A stretch of DNA of 64,000 bases, from NCBI RefSeq assembly GCF_003991975.1, contig NZ_CP029822.1, forward strand, positions 2,319,648 to 2,383,647, read 5' to 3'. Numbering within the stretch: position 1 is the first letter of the stretch; each line of letters starts with the position of its first letter. This document shows, one piece after another, positions 1 to 9,585 of the stretch. Made by a program: the position numbers and the translations under genes. Under the pieces are notes generated by a model. It was not told the origin of the DNA. It saw only the letters and a program-made list of their open reading frames with translations, and made no database searches. This DNA comes from Entomomonas moraniae. Its GTDB lineage: Bacteria > Pseudomonadota > Gammaproteobacteria > Pseudomonadales > Pseudomonadaceae.

Positions 1-419
1 GATAAAATACTATCCATAGAAAAATGTTGCATTCCATATACAGCATCAACTAAAAAACCAACATACCCCTCATCCGGAGATTTCACAGCCATAACACGAT
101 GTTGCTTACGAGAGGTTCCTGAAGTCATACCAAATAGCTTATTTAAATCCATCACTGGTAAAAGATGGCCACGCATATTAGCCACGCCTTTTAACCAAGG
201 CTTTACAATAGGTATATAAGTATAACTTGGCTCAAGAATAATTTCTTCCAAATGATCAATACCAATGACAAAATAATGGTTATCTAACTGAAAACCGATA
301 CCTGTCCAGGTCTTAGATTGCAATACCTTTTGCTCTGGTAAATTATCACCAACGCTTCGATAAAGCTGATCAATATTTAATAACAACTCAAATGGGCTGC
401 TTTTCTTTGGCATCCCCAT
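1..419 (-). CDS. pilI: PilI-like CheW-domain chemotaxis adaptor (3' end outside window)
   Basis: The minus strand encodes a CheW-like protein starting MGMPKKSSPF; only the first 139 codons or so are in the window. The ATG at 417-419 follows a clear GGAGATGATT ribosome binding site. The visible part contains the typical CheW core (a V-x-G-I segment, then VANMRGHLLPVMDLNKLFG and VGFLVDAVYGM). In Pseudomonas PilI couples the PilJ receptor to the ChpA kinase of the Pil-Chp system, which controls twitching motility and type IV pilus output from the cytoplasmic side of the membrane. It lies directly downstream of pilH in the same operon, with an 18-nt gap, which supports PilI over other CheW proteins. 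Confidence 0.9.
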   Translation of the reverse strand, partial: MGMPKKSSPFELLLNIDQLYRSVGDNLPEQKVLQSKTWTGIGFQLDNHYFVIGIDHLEEIILEPSYTYIPIVKPWLKGVANMRGHLLPVMDLNKLFGMTSGTSRKQHRVMAVKSPDEGYVGFLVDAVYGMQHFSMDSIL

Positions 420-437
420 AATCATCTCCCTATAGAA

Positions 438-803
438 TCACCCTGCTAATACAGCGTTTACAGTAGACAGCAGCGTGTCCTCATCAATTGGTTTGGTCAA
501 ATAATCGCGCGCCCCTTGCCGACGCCCCCAAACCTTATCGGTCTCCTGATCTTTAGCAGTTACAATAATAACCGGAATACCTTTTGTTTCCTCACACTTT
601 GTTAATTGGCGTGTTGCTTGGAAACCATTAAAACCAGGCATCACAATATCCATTAAAATAAGATCGGGGGTTTCTTTACGAGCTATTGCTATGCCATCTG
701 CACCATTTTCAGCACCAATAACGACATGACCATATTTTTGTAGCATAGCCGTCAACTTATAAACTTCTGTAGGGGAATCGTCTACAACTAAAATTCGAGC
801 CAT
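438..803 (-). CDS. pilH: PilH-type response regulator
   Basis: This 121-residue single-domain receiver has the phosphorylation Asp in LILMDIVMPG (about residue 52), the acidic pair in VVDDS near the N terminus, the switch Thr in IIVTAKD and the conserved Lys in LTKPID. The Pseudomonas-specific stretch KVWGRRQGARDYL identifies PilH. I place the start at the ATG of MARILVVDD, preceded by GGTGAG; an upstream GTG would add four residues. It lacks an output domain and in Pseudomonas acts as a phosphate sink or counter-regulator to PilG in type IV pilus control. It lies between pilG (43-nt gap) and pilI in a pilG-pilH-pilI operon. Confidence 0.93.
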   Translation of the reverse strand: MARILVVDDSPTEVYKLTAMLQKYGHVVIGAENGADGIAIARKETPDLILMDIVMPGFNGFQATRQLTKCEETKGIPVIIVTAKDQETDKVWGRRQGARDYLTKPIDEDTLLSTVNAVLAG

Positions 804-845
804 TTTACTCACCACTAAAGTTAACTTAAAATATTTGCCATGGGT

Positions 846-1250
846 TTACTCTGCACTATCCTGAGGTACAAAATCAGGAACATGCGTTTTGATTGCTCCC
901 AAGAGCTCATCTTTACTAAAAGGTTTTGTCAGGTATTGATCAGACCCAACAATTCGTCCTTTAGCTCTATCAAACAGGCCATCTTTAGACGACAACATAA
1001 TCACAGGCGTTAATTTAAACAAGCTATTATTTTTTATAAGGGCACAGGTCTGATATCCATCTAAACGAGGCATCATAATATCTACAAAGATAATATTGGG
1101 TTGATTATCTGCTATTTTAGCAAGGGCATCAAAACCATCTACGGCAGTGAACACCTCGCATCCTGCTTTTTTCAATAGGGTTTCGGCTGTTCGACGAATA
1201 GTTTTAGAGTCATCGATTACCATTACTTTCAATTTTTCACCTTGTCCCAT
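846..1250 (-). CDS. pilG: PilG-type response regulator
   Basis: This 134-residue receiver-only protein contains VMVIDDSKTIRR, the acceptor Asp in IIFVDIMMPR, VIMLSSKDG and the Lys in LTKPFSK. The run KGRIVGSDQYLTKPFS is strongly conserved in PilG. In Pseudomonas PilG is phosphorylated by ChpA and stimulates pilus extension and cAMP synthesis through FimV/CyaB. It is the first gene of the visible minus-strand pilG-pilH-pilI operon. Its promoter should lie in the AT-rich 1251-1444 interval, which is shared with the divergent gshB. A GGGAAAAG sequence precedes the ATG. Nothing in it appears abnormal. Confidence 0.94.
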   Translation of the reverse strand: MGQGEKLKVMVIDDSKTIRRTAETLLKKAGCEVFTAVDGFDALAKIADNQPNIIFVDIMMPRLDGYQTCALIKNNSLFKLTPVIMLSSKDGLFDRAKGRIVGSDQYLTKPFSKDELLGAIKTHVPDFVPQDSAE

Positions 1251-1444
1251 CTTTTCCCGCCATTATTTGAAACAAAAATTATATATAATTTAATACAATA
1301 TACGTACAAATTTAAAGAAGAATGTAAATCACATGCCTGTTTTATCCTTTATAATATATCATACTATACAATATGTTAATTTATTTTATAATTATTCACT
1401 TACATCGGCCAACAGATCACTAAATTAATTTGAGAGATTATACC

Positions 1445-2395
1445 ATGCCCATCACCCTTGGAATTGTAATGGATCCTATCAGCCAAATCCATTTCAAAAA
1501 AGATAGCTCACTGGCTATGCTCTGGGCTGCAAACGATAGAAACCACAAAATCTTTTACATGCAACAAGAAGACCTTTATCTTTTAGAAGGCAAAGCACGT
1601 GCAAAAGCACGGCCTTTAAAAGTTTATAAGGATGAAAAACATTTTTTTGATTTAGGTGATGAAATAGATATTTCATTATCTGAGCTCAATGTTATCCTAA
1701 TGCGTAAAGATCCTCCGTTTAACAGCGAATTTTTATACACAACTTATTTACTAGAAAAAGCTGAGCAAGAAGGCGTTCTTATTGTTAATAAACCTGAAGA
1801 ACTACGCAACTGCAATGAAAAACTATTTGCCACCAACTTTGCAGAGTTCATGGTACCCACTTTAGTAAGCCGTCGCACAGATATACTCAGAAATTTCATA
1901 CGAGAACAAGGTGATGCTATACTAAAGCCATTAGATGAGATGGGAGGTGCTTCTATTTTCCGTCATAGAGAAGGCGACCCTAATCTGTCAGTGATTATTG
2001 AAACATTAACCGCTCATGGCAATCGACAAATAATGGTTCAGCGTTTTATTCCTGATATAACCAAAGGTGATAAACGTATTTTAATGGTGAACGGAGAACC
2101 AATACCTTATTGTTTAGCAAGAATTCCCGCCAAAGGAGAAACACGAGGTAATTTAGCGGCCGGAGGAACGGGGGTTGCCCAACCTCTATCAGAGCGCGAC
2201 TTTGAAATTGCTGAAAAGATAGGCCCTGAACTACAAAAGAGAGGGCTTTTATTTGTCGGTTTAGATATCATTGGCGACTATATTACAGAAATTAATGTAA
2301 CAAGTCCCACCTGCATAAGAGAAATTGATGCTGTTTATCATACCAATATTGCAGATAAACTGATGGATTGTATTGAGTCTAAATTAAAAAAGTAA
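1445..2395 (+). CDS. gshB: Glutathione synthetase
   Basis: This 316-residue ATP-grasp enzyme joins gamma-glutamylcysteine to glycine in the cytoplasm, the second step of glutathione synthesis. The N terminus (LGIVMDPI), the ATP-grasp loop DEMGGASIFR, the RIPAKGETRGNLAAGG region and the C-terminal metal-binding EINVTSPTC match the bacterial GshB family, and the length fits. I chose the ATG at 1445 because GAGAG lies about 9 nt upstream; the frame is open from a TTG at 1430. Its position next to pilG and tonB is the same as in Pseudomonas. Confidence 0.95.
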   Translation: MPITLGIVMDPISQIHFKKDSSLAMLWAANDRNHKIFYMQQEDLYLLEGKARAKARPLKVYKDEKHFFDLGDEIDISLSELNVILMRKDPPFNSEFLYTTYLLEKAEQEGVLIVNKPEELRNCNEKLFATNFAEFMVPTLVSRRTDILRNFIREQGDAILKPLDEMGGASIFRHREGDPNLSVIIETLTAHGNRQIMVQRFIPDITKGDKRILMVNGEPIPYCLARIPAKGETRGNLAAGGTGVAQPLSERDFEIAEKIGPELQKRGLLFVGLDIIGDYITEINVTSPTCIREIDAVYHTNIADKLMDCIESKLKK

Positions 2396-2400
2396 TGAAC

Positions 2401-2437
2401 ATAATATAAATCAATTTCATCTGTTGATCTATATTAT
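2401..2437. terminator. Hairpin after gshB, possible weak terminator
   Basis: ATAATATA pairs with TATATTAT and ATCAA with TTGAT, with one mismatch between them and a 9-nt loop. This gives about 13 base pairs just after the gshB stop. There is no clear U tract, so it may be an attenuating or processing hairpin rather than a full terminator. Confidence 0.35.
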
Positions 2438-2476
2438 CATACAGGATGTTAAACGCTTTTACTCGACAAACAAATT

Positions 2477-3370
2477 ATGCGATTATTTCTTAAAAACTTA
2501 TTAACAAATAACTCACCTATTAAACACAATAATTTACTGGGTGCTATGATCTGCTTAGCAGCTATCTTACACACGACGCTTATTTTTGGCGTTGGCTTTA
2601 CGCCTGAAGATCACCCAACAGGAAAAGTACTAGATGTATCCCTAGCCTCATTTAAAGACGATGAAGCCCCTAAAGATGCTGATTTTATCGCTCAAGAAAA
2701 CCAACAAGGGAGCGGCACATCAGAAACAGCCCTCATACCTACCACAACAACACCTACTGAGTTTCAAGCATTAGAAATAAACCCTGCACCAAATCCTATT
2801 CCCCCTATGAAAAAGGCACAAAAATCAACACCATCAACTAAAAGTGTGTTGACGACTACCACACCACAATATCAAAAAGACATCAAAAAATCTGAAAAAA
2901 AAGAACAACAAGAACAAGATGAGCAAAATACCACATCAACTGACTGGTCAGCCCAAATAGCAAGTTTACAAGCACAAATTTCTGACAAAAAACAAGCTTA
3001 TGCAAAACGCCCAAAAGTTTTGCAAATTACATCAGCCGCCACTAAAAAAGATAAAGGTGCTGCATACCAAGATGCTTGGCGTAAAAAAATAGAGCAAATT
3101 GGTAACCTCAACTACCCCAAAGAAGCCACTGCACGAAAAATCTATGGTAACTTACGCCTCTTAGTTGCAATCAAAAAGAACGGGCAACTATATAAAGTCA
3201 AAGTTTTAAAATCCTCTGGCTGGCCTATTCTTGATCGGGCAGCAATCCGTATTGTCCACATGGCAGCACCTTTCCCCCCTTTCCCTAAGGAGCTAGCAGA
3301 TACTGATATCATTGAAATTATCAGAACATGGCGATTTGATCGTAGTGACCGGTTATCAACAGATGGATAA
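2477..3370 (+). CDS. TonB-family energy transducer (TonB3-like)
   Basis: The 297-residue protein has a short cytoplasmic N terminus, one membrane segment at about residues 21-40 (LLGAMICLAAILHTTLIFGV), a long low-complexity Thr/Pro/Lys/Gln periplasmic spacer with a predicted coiled coil around 130-170, and a C-terminal TonB domain from about 195 (YPKEATARKIYGNLRLLV and ILDRAAIRIVHMAAPFPPFP). TonB proteins carry proton-motive energy to outer-membrane receptors. The place between gshB and the pil-chp genes is that of tonB3 in Pseudomonas aeruginosa, where it is linked to twitching motility. No exbB/exbD lies nearby. The tonB3 identity rests on synteny. Confidence 0.85.
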   Translation: MRLFLKNLLTNNSPIKHNNLLGAMICLAAILHTTLIFGVGFTPEDHPTGKVLDVSLASFKDDEAPKDADFIAQENQQGSGTSETALIPTTTTPTEFQALEINPAPNPIPPMKKAQKSTPSTKSVLTTTTPQYQKDIKKSEKKEQQEQDEQNTTSTDWSAQIASLQAQISDKKQAYAKRPKVLQITSAATKKDKGAAYQDAWRKKIEQIGNLNYPKEATARKIYGNLRLLVAIKKNGQLYKVKVLKSSGWPILDRAAIRIVHMAAPFPPFPKELADTDIIEIIRTWRFDRSDRLSTDG

Positions 3371-3400
3371 TATTTCTATTCATCAACTGACTAAATAATT

Positions 3401-4705
3401 ATGTTACTAAACGAGTTATACCAAAAGTTAATGCCCTATCAAAAAGCTAAACGCTGGATTATAGGTCTTTCTGGTGGAATGGATTCCACCGTATTACTCC
3501 ATTTATTGGTTGAGCTTAAGAAACAATACCCTCTCCCCACGCTATCAGCAATTCATATCCATCACGGCTTACAAACTATTGCTGACCACTGGCCTGATCA
3601 TTGCCAATCAATCTGCGACCAACTAAATATCCCCTTAACAATCGTCAAAGTAACCATCACACAGCAAGCTAGCATTGAACAAGCTGCACGTGATGCTCGC
3701 TACACTGCCTTTGCAAACCAACTTCAAACAGGTGATATATTAATAACAGCACAACATAAAAATGATCAAGCAGAAACACTGTTATTTAGGCTTTTCCGTG
3801 GTGCAGGAGTCAAGGGATTAATGTCCATGCCGAACCAACGCCCACTTGGGCAAGGAACCCTCATTCGCCCTTTACTCAACATCCCTTACGACACACTCAG
3901 ACACTACGCAGAAAGTAATCAACTATGTTGGATCGAAGATCCAAGCAATCAAGACACGCACTATGCTAGAAACTATTTACGCCACCAAATATTCCCAAAA
4001 ATAATAGATTACTGGCCACAAGCTATTCATAATATCGTACAAACTAGCGAACACATGCAAGAAGCACAAAAGCTACTTAATGAATTAGCACAACAAGACT
4101 TACTCGAAGCCCAAACACCCCCCCTTTATCATTGGTTATCTGTCCCAAGCCTACTCGTCGCTCCTTTAAAAAATCTATCCACAGCGCGACAAAAAAATGC
4201 GCTTTCTTTTTGGCTATCAAATTATACCCTACAGCCTTCAACACAACACTGGCATGGATGGTTTGACTTAATCAATGCTAAAGAAACAGCCACCCCTATT
4301 TGGCAACTGCATAACGCAGAAATACACCGTGGTAACCATCGCATTTGGTTATTAAAAAATGACTGGCTAACAAAACCTAGCAGTGTTCACTTACCGATAG
4401 AAACAGCCAAAGAGATCTGCTTACCCAATAATGGTTTGGCCAAATTATCAGGAAAGCTTCCTCAAGGTTCTTTTTATATCACTTATCGCCAAGGTGGTGA
4501 GTCCATATCACTCATAAGAGGCACCCGTGATTTAAAAAAACTATTTAATGAAGAAACTATCCCTAACTTTCTTAGACAGCGTCTGCCGCTTCTCATTGAC
4601 CAACAAGGCAATTTAGTCGCTGTGGCTAATCATCCTCAATGGTTTAATAAAAATTACTCAAAAGATTTTACATTTGAGTGGATTGCACCACATTTTAGCA
4701 GTTGA
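3401..4705 (+). CDS. tilS: tRNA(Ile)-lysidine synthetase
   Basis: This 434-residue protein modifies C34 of tRNA-Ile(CAU) to lysidine, so that the tRNA reads AUA. The PP-loop ATP-binding motif SGGMDSTVLLHL lies at about residues 24-35. AIHIHHGLQ, ITAQHKNDQAET and RLFRGAGVKGL follow, then a TilS C-terminal domain with YRQGGES and LKKLFNEE. The length fits the two-domain gamma-proteobacterial form. It starts 30 nt after tonB; in Pseudomonas aeruginosa tilS is elsewhere, so the arrangement is a local rearrangement. Confidence 0.95.
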   Translation: MLLNELYQKLMPYQKAKRWIIGLSGGMDSTVLLHLLVELKKQYPLPTLSAIHIHHGLQTIADHWPDHCQSICDQLNIPLTIVKVTITQQASIEQAARDARYTAFANQLQTGDILITAQHKNDQAETLLFRLFRGAGVKGLMSMPNQRPLGQGTLIRPLLNIPYDTLRHYAESNQLCWIEDPSNQDTHYARNYLRHQIFPKIIDYWPQAIHNIVQTSEHMQEAQKLLNELAQQDLLEAQTPPLYHWLSVPSLLVAPLKNLSTARQKNALSFWLSNYTLQPSTQHWHGWFDLINAKETATPIWQLHNAEIHRGNHRIWLLKNDWLTKPSSVHLPIETAKEICLPNNGLAKLSGKLPQGSFYITYRQGGESISLIRGTRDLKKLFNEETIPNFLRQRLPLLIDQQGNLVAVANHPQWFNKNYSKDFTFEWIAPHFSS

Positions 4706-4779
4706 TCTTTCACTGTTTTATAGTGATACTATTCCATTATTCCTATAAATAATAACTACACCGATTAACAGAGTTTTTT

Positions 4780-6039
4780 ATGGAAAACATTGCTGACTAT
4801 ATGCAAACACTGGGCAAAAATGCCAAAGCTGCCGCACAAATACTTGTAAAAACATCAACAGCCAAAAAAAATAAAGCGCTACAGGCTATCGCTGAACAAT
4901 TAAACATCGCGCGCGAAACTATTAAACAAGCGAACCAAAAAGACCTTGATCAGGGAAAAAACAATGGCTTATCGTCTGCCCTATTAGATCGCCTAGAACT
5001 CACTGATACTCGTATCGAAAATATGATCACTGGGCTTAAGCAAATAATAGAATTGCCTGACCCCGTTGGTTCAATTAGAGACCTTAAATACAATACTGTC
5101 GGTTTACAAATTGGTAAAATGCGCACCCCCATTGGCGTTATTGGAATGATTTATGAGTCTCGTCCCAACGTCACTATCGATGCCGCTGCCTTATGCTTAA
5201 AATCAGGCAATGCAATCATTTTAAGAGGGGGCTCGGAAGCAATTCACTCTAACCAAGCGATCGCCCAATGTATCCAAAAAGGGCTACAAGAAGTTGGACT
5301 GCCTACTGACAGTGTACAATTGGTCAATACAACAGATCGTCAAGCAGTTGATCTACTAATCACCATGAGTGAATATGTTGACGTTATTATTCCACGAGGT
5401 GGAAAATCACTCATCCAGCGTATTTCAGACCATGCAAGAGTTCCCGTCATCAAGCACCTTGATGGTATTTGCCATGTTTACATTGATCAATATGCTAATC
5501 TCGAAAAAGCATATAAAATAGTGCTCAATGCTAAATGTTATCGTTATGGCATTTGCGGAGCAATGGAAACACTGTTAGTCCACGAACAAGTAGCTCATAC
5601 AGCACTTCCTACTATTGCAAAACAACTAGAAGAAAAAGGTGTCGAATTGAGGGGTTGTGAGCAAACCATCAAATACTTGCCCCACCTATCCCAAGCAACC
5701 GAAGACGATTGGTCAACAGAATACCTTGCTGCTATTTTATCAATTCGTATTGTTAGCGATATTGATCAAGCAATTAACCATATTAACCATTATGGTTCAC
5801 ACCACACTGACAGTATTTGTACAGAAAATACGGAATCCGTAAAACGTTTTTTAACAGAAGTAGACTCTAGCTCTGTTATGCACGATACACCTACCTGTTT
5901 CGCTGATGGCTTTGAATATGGCTTAGGAGCAGAAATTGGTATTTCAACTGACAAGTTACATGTCAGGGGGCCTGTTGGCCTTGAAGGATTAACAACCGAA
6001 AAATATATCGTTTTAGGTGACGGGCAAACGCGTGGCTAG
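4780..6039 (+). CDS. proA: Gamma-glutamyl phosphate reductase
   Basis: This 419-residue enzyme reduces gamma-glutamyl phosphate to glutamate semialdehyde with NADPH, the second step of proline synthesis. The aldehyde-dehydrogenase fold is visible: [20 protein letters not shown] and [11 protein letters not shown] in the cofactor domain, IPRGGKSLI, and the catalytic Cys in [12 protein letters not shown] at about residue 260. ProA typically ends with [10 protein letters not shown] and [16 protein letters not shown], as here. It overlaps nadD by 23 nt, which implies translational coupling; the same proA-nadD pair occurs in Pseudomonas. Confidence 0.96.
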   Translation: MENIADYMQTLGKNAKAAAQILVKTSTAKKNKALQAIAEQLNIARETIKQANQKDLDQGKNNGLSSALLDRLELTDTRIENMITGLKQIIELPDPVGSIRDLKYNTVGLQIGKMRTPIGVIGMIYESRPNVTIDAAALCLKSGNAIILRGGSEAIHSNQAIAQCIQKGLQEVGLPTDSVQLVNTTDRQAVDLLITMSEYVDVIIPRGGKSLIQRISDHARVPVIKHLDGICHVYIDQYANLEKAYKIVLNAKCYRYGICGAMETLLVHEQVAHTALPTIAKQLEEKGVELRGCEQTIKYLPHLSQATEDDWSTEYLAAILSIRIVSDIDQAINHINHYGSHHTDSICTENTESVKRFLTEVDSSSVMHDTPTCFADGFEYGLGAEIGISTDKLHVRGPVGLEGLTTEKYIVLGDGQTRG

Positions 6040-6661
6040 AATCGGTTTATTAGGGGGAACATTTAATCCTATTCATATTGGGCATTTGCGCTCAGCCATC
6101 GAATCGATAGAACTCCTATCGTTAGATGAGCTAAGGCTTACTCCAAACTTCCTCCCCCCACATAGAGAGAACCCTAGCGTTGATGCAGAAAAGCGGTTAA
6201 CAATGGTTAAGCTTGCGGTTGAAAAAATACCAAAACTAGTCGTTGACGATCTTGAGCTAAAACGCAACAAACTATCCTATACATTTGATACACTCAAAGC
6301 TTTACAAAAAGCACTTCCAATAGAAGATACATTATTTTTTATCGTCGGCTGGGATGCTTTCTGTGGCTTACCCACATGGCACCGCTGGCAAGAGTTATTA
6401 AACTATTGTCACATTCTAGTATTACAACGTCCGCATCTATCTGCTAAAATCCCTCATGAGCTAGCGATATTTTTGCAAGATAAATTAGTTGACTACAATC
6501 AGATAACAGGCCGCGTTGGGAAAATTGCTTATCTACAACAAACACCTTTAGACATTTCATCAACTAAAATTCGTACCAATCTAGCACAAGGGAAATCAGT
6601 TCAATTCTTATTACCCGATAATGTACTAGACTATATTAATCTGCATAAACTTTATCAATAA
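6017..6661 (+). CDS. nadD: Nicotinate-nucleotide adenylyltransferase
   Basis: This 214-residue protein converts nicotinate mononucleotide to its adenine dinucleotide in NAD synthesis. The nucleotidyltransferase signature [12 protein letters not shown] lies at the N terminus, and the C-terminal ISSTKIR is the second ATP-binding motif. LLGGTF, FLPPHR and GWDAF are also typical. Only GTG starts are available, at 6017 or 6032. The first gives the GKR-type N terminus seen in related proteins but places the start inside proA. A strong hairpin terminator follows. Confidence 0.94.
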   Translation: MTGKRVARIGLLGGTFNPIHIGHLRSAIESIELLSLDELRLTPNFLPPHRENPSVDAEKRLTMVKLAVEKIPKLVVDDLELKRNKLSYTFDTLKALQKALPIEDTLFFIVGWDAFCGLPTWHRWQELLNYCHILVLQRPHLSAKIPHELAIFLQDKLVDYNQITGRVGKIAYLQQTPLDISSTKIRTNLAQGKSVQFLLPDNVLDYINLHKLYQ

Positions 6662-6695
6662 TAGCTAACACAACTATGTTAGCTACTCATTTTTA
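6662..6695 (+). terminator. Rho-independent terminator after nadD
   Basis: TAGCTAACA and TGTTAGCTA form a perfect 9-bp stem with a 6-nt loop, followed by CTCATTTTT. It begins one base after the nadD stop. It separates proA-nadD from the rsfS operon. Confidence 0.8.
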
Positions 6696-6754
6696 AAATA
6701 TTATTAAGCTAAACAGTAACAACACACTCTTATCATTTAGGTAATCAATCAAAT

Positions 6755-7111
6755 ATGCAAGCAAATGAAATTGTAGACATTGTAAAAAATGCATTAGAAG
6801 AATTAAAAGGCAAAGACATCGTTATTATTGACGTTCATGAAAAAACCAGCGTAACCGACTTCATGGTGATCGCCACAGGAACATCCTCTCGCCAAGTAAA
6901 AGCAATGGCTGACAATGTAAAGGATGAAGTCAAACAACGTGGCGTACAACCGCTGGGTATCGAAGGGTTAGAAAACAGCGAGTGGGCGCTGGTTGACTTT
7001 GGGTCAGTTGTCGTTCATATCATGCTTGCTGAAACCCGAAGTTTTTATGACCTTGAACGCCTATGGCAAGGTGCAGAGCAAAGCCGTGAAAAGCATTTAA
7101 ACCAAGATTAA
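6755..7111 (+). CDS. rsfS: Ribosomal silencing factor
   Basis: This 118-residue protein of the Iojap family binds uL14 on the large ribosomal subunit and blocks subunit joining in starvation. The family core is complete: [30 protein letters not shown], then [23 protein letters not shown] and FYDLERLW. It starts an operon: rlmH follows after 8 nt, then mrdA and rodA. This order is conserved in Pseudomonas and in Enterobacterales. Confidence 0.96.
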   Translation: MQANEIVDIVKNALEELKGKDIVIIDVHEKTSVTDFMVIATGTSSRQVKAMADNVKDEVKQRGVQPLGIEGLENSEWALVDFGSVVVHIMLAETRSFYDLERLWQGAEQSREKHLNQD

Positions 7112-7119
7112 TATCACTT

Positions 7120-7587
7120 ATGCGCATTCGTCTCATCACTGTTGGCAATAAAATGCCACGTTGGATAGAGGAAGGCTGGCAAGAATATTATAAACGCCTT
7201 CCTAAAGAAGTACCTGTTGAATTGATTGAAATCCCCTTAACCACGCGCAGTAAAAATGCGGATATTAAGCGTTTTATCCAACAAGAAGGGCTTGCCATGC
7301 TAAGTAAAGTTCAAACGGCGGATAGAGTCATTACGCTTGAAGTAACAGGAAAGGCATGGAACACTGAACAACTCGCTGAAAAAATGGCACAGTGGCAACT
7401 TGCAGGACAAGATATTAATCTGATGGTCGGAGGTCCCGAAGGACTTGCACCCGATGTTTGCCAACGAAGTGATGAAAAGTGGTCGCTCTCTGCACTTACC
7501 TTACCACATCCCTTGGTAAGGGTTATACTGATAGAGCAATTATATAGAGCATCGACCATACTCAGTGGTCACCCTTATCATAAATAA
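7120..7587 (+). CDS. rlmH: 23S rRNA pseudouridine-1915 N3-methyltransferase
   Basis: This 155-residue SPOUT-class enzyme methylates pseudouridine 1915 in helix 69 of 23S rRNA. The N terminus [13 protein letters not shown], the SAM-binding knot [12 protein letters not shown] and the C-terminal [14 protein letters not shown] are diagnostic, and the length is the standard 155 residues. It lies between rsfS and mrdA, as in most gamma-proteobacteria. Confidence 0.97.
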   Translation: MRIRLITVGNKMPRWIEEGWQEYYKRLPKEVPVELIEIPLTTRSKNADIKRFIQQEGLAMLSKVQTADRVITLEVTGKAWNTEQLAEKMAQWQLAGQDINLMVGGPEGLAPDVCQRSDEKWSLSALTLPHPLVRVILIEQLYRASTILSGHPYHK

Positions 7588-7611
7588 ACGTTGTTATTTA
7601 ATTGAGCTATC

Positions 7612-9585
7612 ATGGTGCAAACATTCCCAATTAAAGACCATATCAAAAATGCGAGGATTGTAAGAAATCGAGTCATTATTGGCTCTATTTTTGTGGGTAT
7701 TTTTATGTGTGTTTTACTGGGCAGAATGTACTATCTACAGATCATTCAATACCGCTATCACGCAACGCTTTCTGATAAGAATCGTATTCATACCCAAGCA
7801 ATTCCACCTGTCAGAGGCATCATTTATGATCGCAATGGTATTGTCATTGCTAATAATGAGCCCAGCTTTAACCTAACCTTTACTCGTGAGCGCGCTAAAG
7901 ACTGGCCTAAAATTATTGATACATTGGTTGAAATACTCAACTTGACCGAAGAAGACAAACAAAATCTTATCACCAAAATCAAACAACGCTCACGCCCTTT
8001 TGAATCAATTCCTATTCTTTATGAACTTACTGAAGAACAGCGAGCTATTATTGCAGTAAACCAACCACGCCTTCCTGGGCTTGAGGTAGAAGTCCAGTTC
8101 ATTCGCTACTATCCCTATGGTAATTTATTTGCTCACTCTGTCGGATACGTCGGACGGATTAGCGATCAAGACCTAAAACGTGTAGATCCCATTGAGTACA
8201 GTGGAACACACCATATTGGTAAAGCAGGCGCAGAGCGTTTTTATGAAGGCATGCTACATGGGGACGTCGGTTACGAAGAAGTCGAAACAAATGCGCGCGG
8301 TAAGGTTATGCGCGTTTTGAACCAAATACAACCCATGGCAGGAAAAGACCTTACCTTAACCTTGGATTACTATTTGCAAAAAGCAGCCATGGACGCGCTG
8401 AAAGATAAGCGAGGTGCCATTGTTGCGATAGACCCTAGAAATGGCGAAGTCTTAGCATTAGTCAGCTCACCCAGCTTTGACCCTAACCCTTTTGTTACAG
8501 GAATTAGCCAAAAAGACTACAGTAAGTTATCCAATGATCCTGACAAACCTTTTCTAAATCGTGCTATTTATGGTACCTACCCTCCCGGCTCTACCGTAAA
8601 ACCCTTAGTGGCTTTAACAGGACTTGATCTAGGCATTACAACCCCAGCTGAAAAAGTATTTGACCCCGGCTTCTATCAGCTTCCAAACTCAACCCATAAA
8701 TACCGAAATTGGAACCGCGGTGGAGATGGCTGGATCAATATGGAAACAGCCATTATGCGCTCCAATGATACTTACTTTTATGACCTTGCCTATAAAATAG
8801 GTATTGACAACTTACATCAGTATTTGAGTCTATTTGGGCTAGGACAACGTGTTTCACTAGACATGTATCAAGAAGAATCAACAGGGATTATGCCTTCGAG
8901 AGAGTGGAAAGAAAAAGTACATAAACAACGTTGGTATCCAGGACACACCCTTATTACGGGTATCGGGCAAGGTGATATGCAAACCACCATCTTACAAATC
9001 GCCCAAGCGGCAACACTTATTGCCAACAAAGGCCACTGGATTCGCCCACACCTCATACAGTCAGCTGATAATATCCCTACTAAAGAACTGATTGAAAATG
9101 GCTCTATCGATACCACTGATAGACCGACGCCAACCGATATCATCCTTAAAAATCCAGAAGACTGGAACATTATTAATCAAGATATGCAGCAAGTGGTACA
9201 TGGTGCTAGAGGGACTGCCCGAAAAATGGGCGCCACTGCTATTTATCGAATAGCAGGAAAAAGCGGAACTGCACAAGTCGTCGCCATTCGCCAAAATGAA
9301 CGCTATGACAGTAAAAGCCTGAATGAGCGCCATCGAGACCATGCCCTTTTTGTTGCCTTTGCACCCGCAGAGAAACCTCGCATCGTGGTGGCTATTATTA
9401 TTGAAAATGGAGAGTCTGGCAGTGGATTGGCGGCCCCTATCGTTAAACACGTGATGGATACATGGCTATTAAATGACCAAGGGCAACTAAAAACAGATGA
9501 AGAGCTATTAGCGAAAAAGCCTGCGCCAGAATTAACGCCTACAAACGAAGTATCGGAGAAAACAAACAATGCTACCTCTCCATAA
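7612..9585 (+). CDS. mrdA: Penicillin-binding protein 2, elongasome transpeptidase
   Basis: This 657-residue class B PBP cross-links peptidoglycan during lateral wall growth with RodA. One membrane anchor spans residues 24-43; the pedestal domain contains RGIIYDRNG and NNEPSFNLTFT. The transpeptidase domain has the active Ser in GSTVKPL (about 326), the SND motif near 384 and KSGTAQ near 550. The C-terminal tail is Lys/Pro/Glu-rich. Its last 17 nt overlap the start of rodA, consistent with coupled synthesis of the two partners. The context leaves little doubt about identity. Confidence 0.96.
   Translation: MVQTFPIKDHIKNARIVRNRVIIGSIFVGIFMCVLLGRMYYLQIIQYRYHATLSDKNRIHTQAIPPVRGIIYDRNGIVIANNEPSFNLTFTRERAKDWPKIIDTLVEILNLTEEDKQNLITKIKQRSRPFESIPILYELTEEQRAIIAVNQPRLPGLEVEVQFIRYYPYGNLFAHSVGYVGRISDQDLKRVDPIEYSGTHHIGKAGAERFYEGMLHGDVGYEEVETNARGKVMRVLNQIQPMAGKDLTLTLDYYLQKAAMDALKDKRGAIVAIDPRNGEVLALVSSPSFDPNPFVTGISQKDYSKLSNDPDKPFLNRAIYGTYPPGSTVKPLVALTGLDLGITTPAEKVFDPGFYQLPNSTHKYRNWNRGGDGWINMETAIMRSNDTYFYDLAYKIGIDNLHQYLSLFGLGQRVSLDMYQEESTGIMPSREWKEKVHKQRWYPGHTLITGIGQGDMQTTILQIAQAATLIANKGHWIRPHLIQSADNIPTKELIENGSIDTTDRPTPTDIILKNPEDWNIINQDMQQVVHGARGTARKMGATAIYRIAGKSGTAQVVAIRQNERYDSKSLNERHRDHALFVAFAPAEKPRIVVAIIIENGESGSGLAAPIVKHVMDTWLLNDQGQLKTDEELLAKKPAPELTPTNEVSEKTNNATSP

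Noticed and set aside
7311-7559. Minus-strand frames inside rlmH, mrdA, rodA, mltB and rlpA
   Set aside because: They are shadows of well-identified genes on the other strand.
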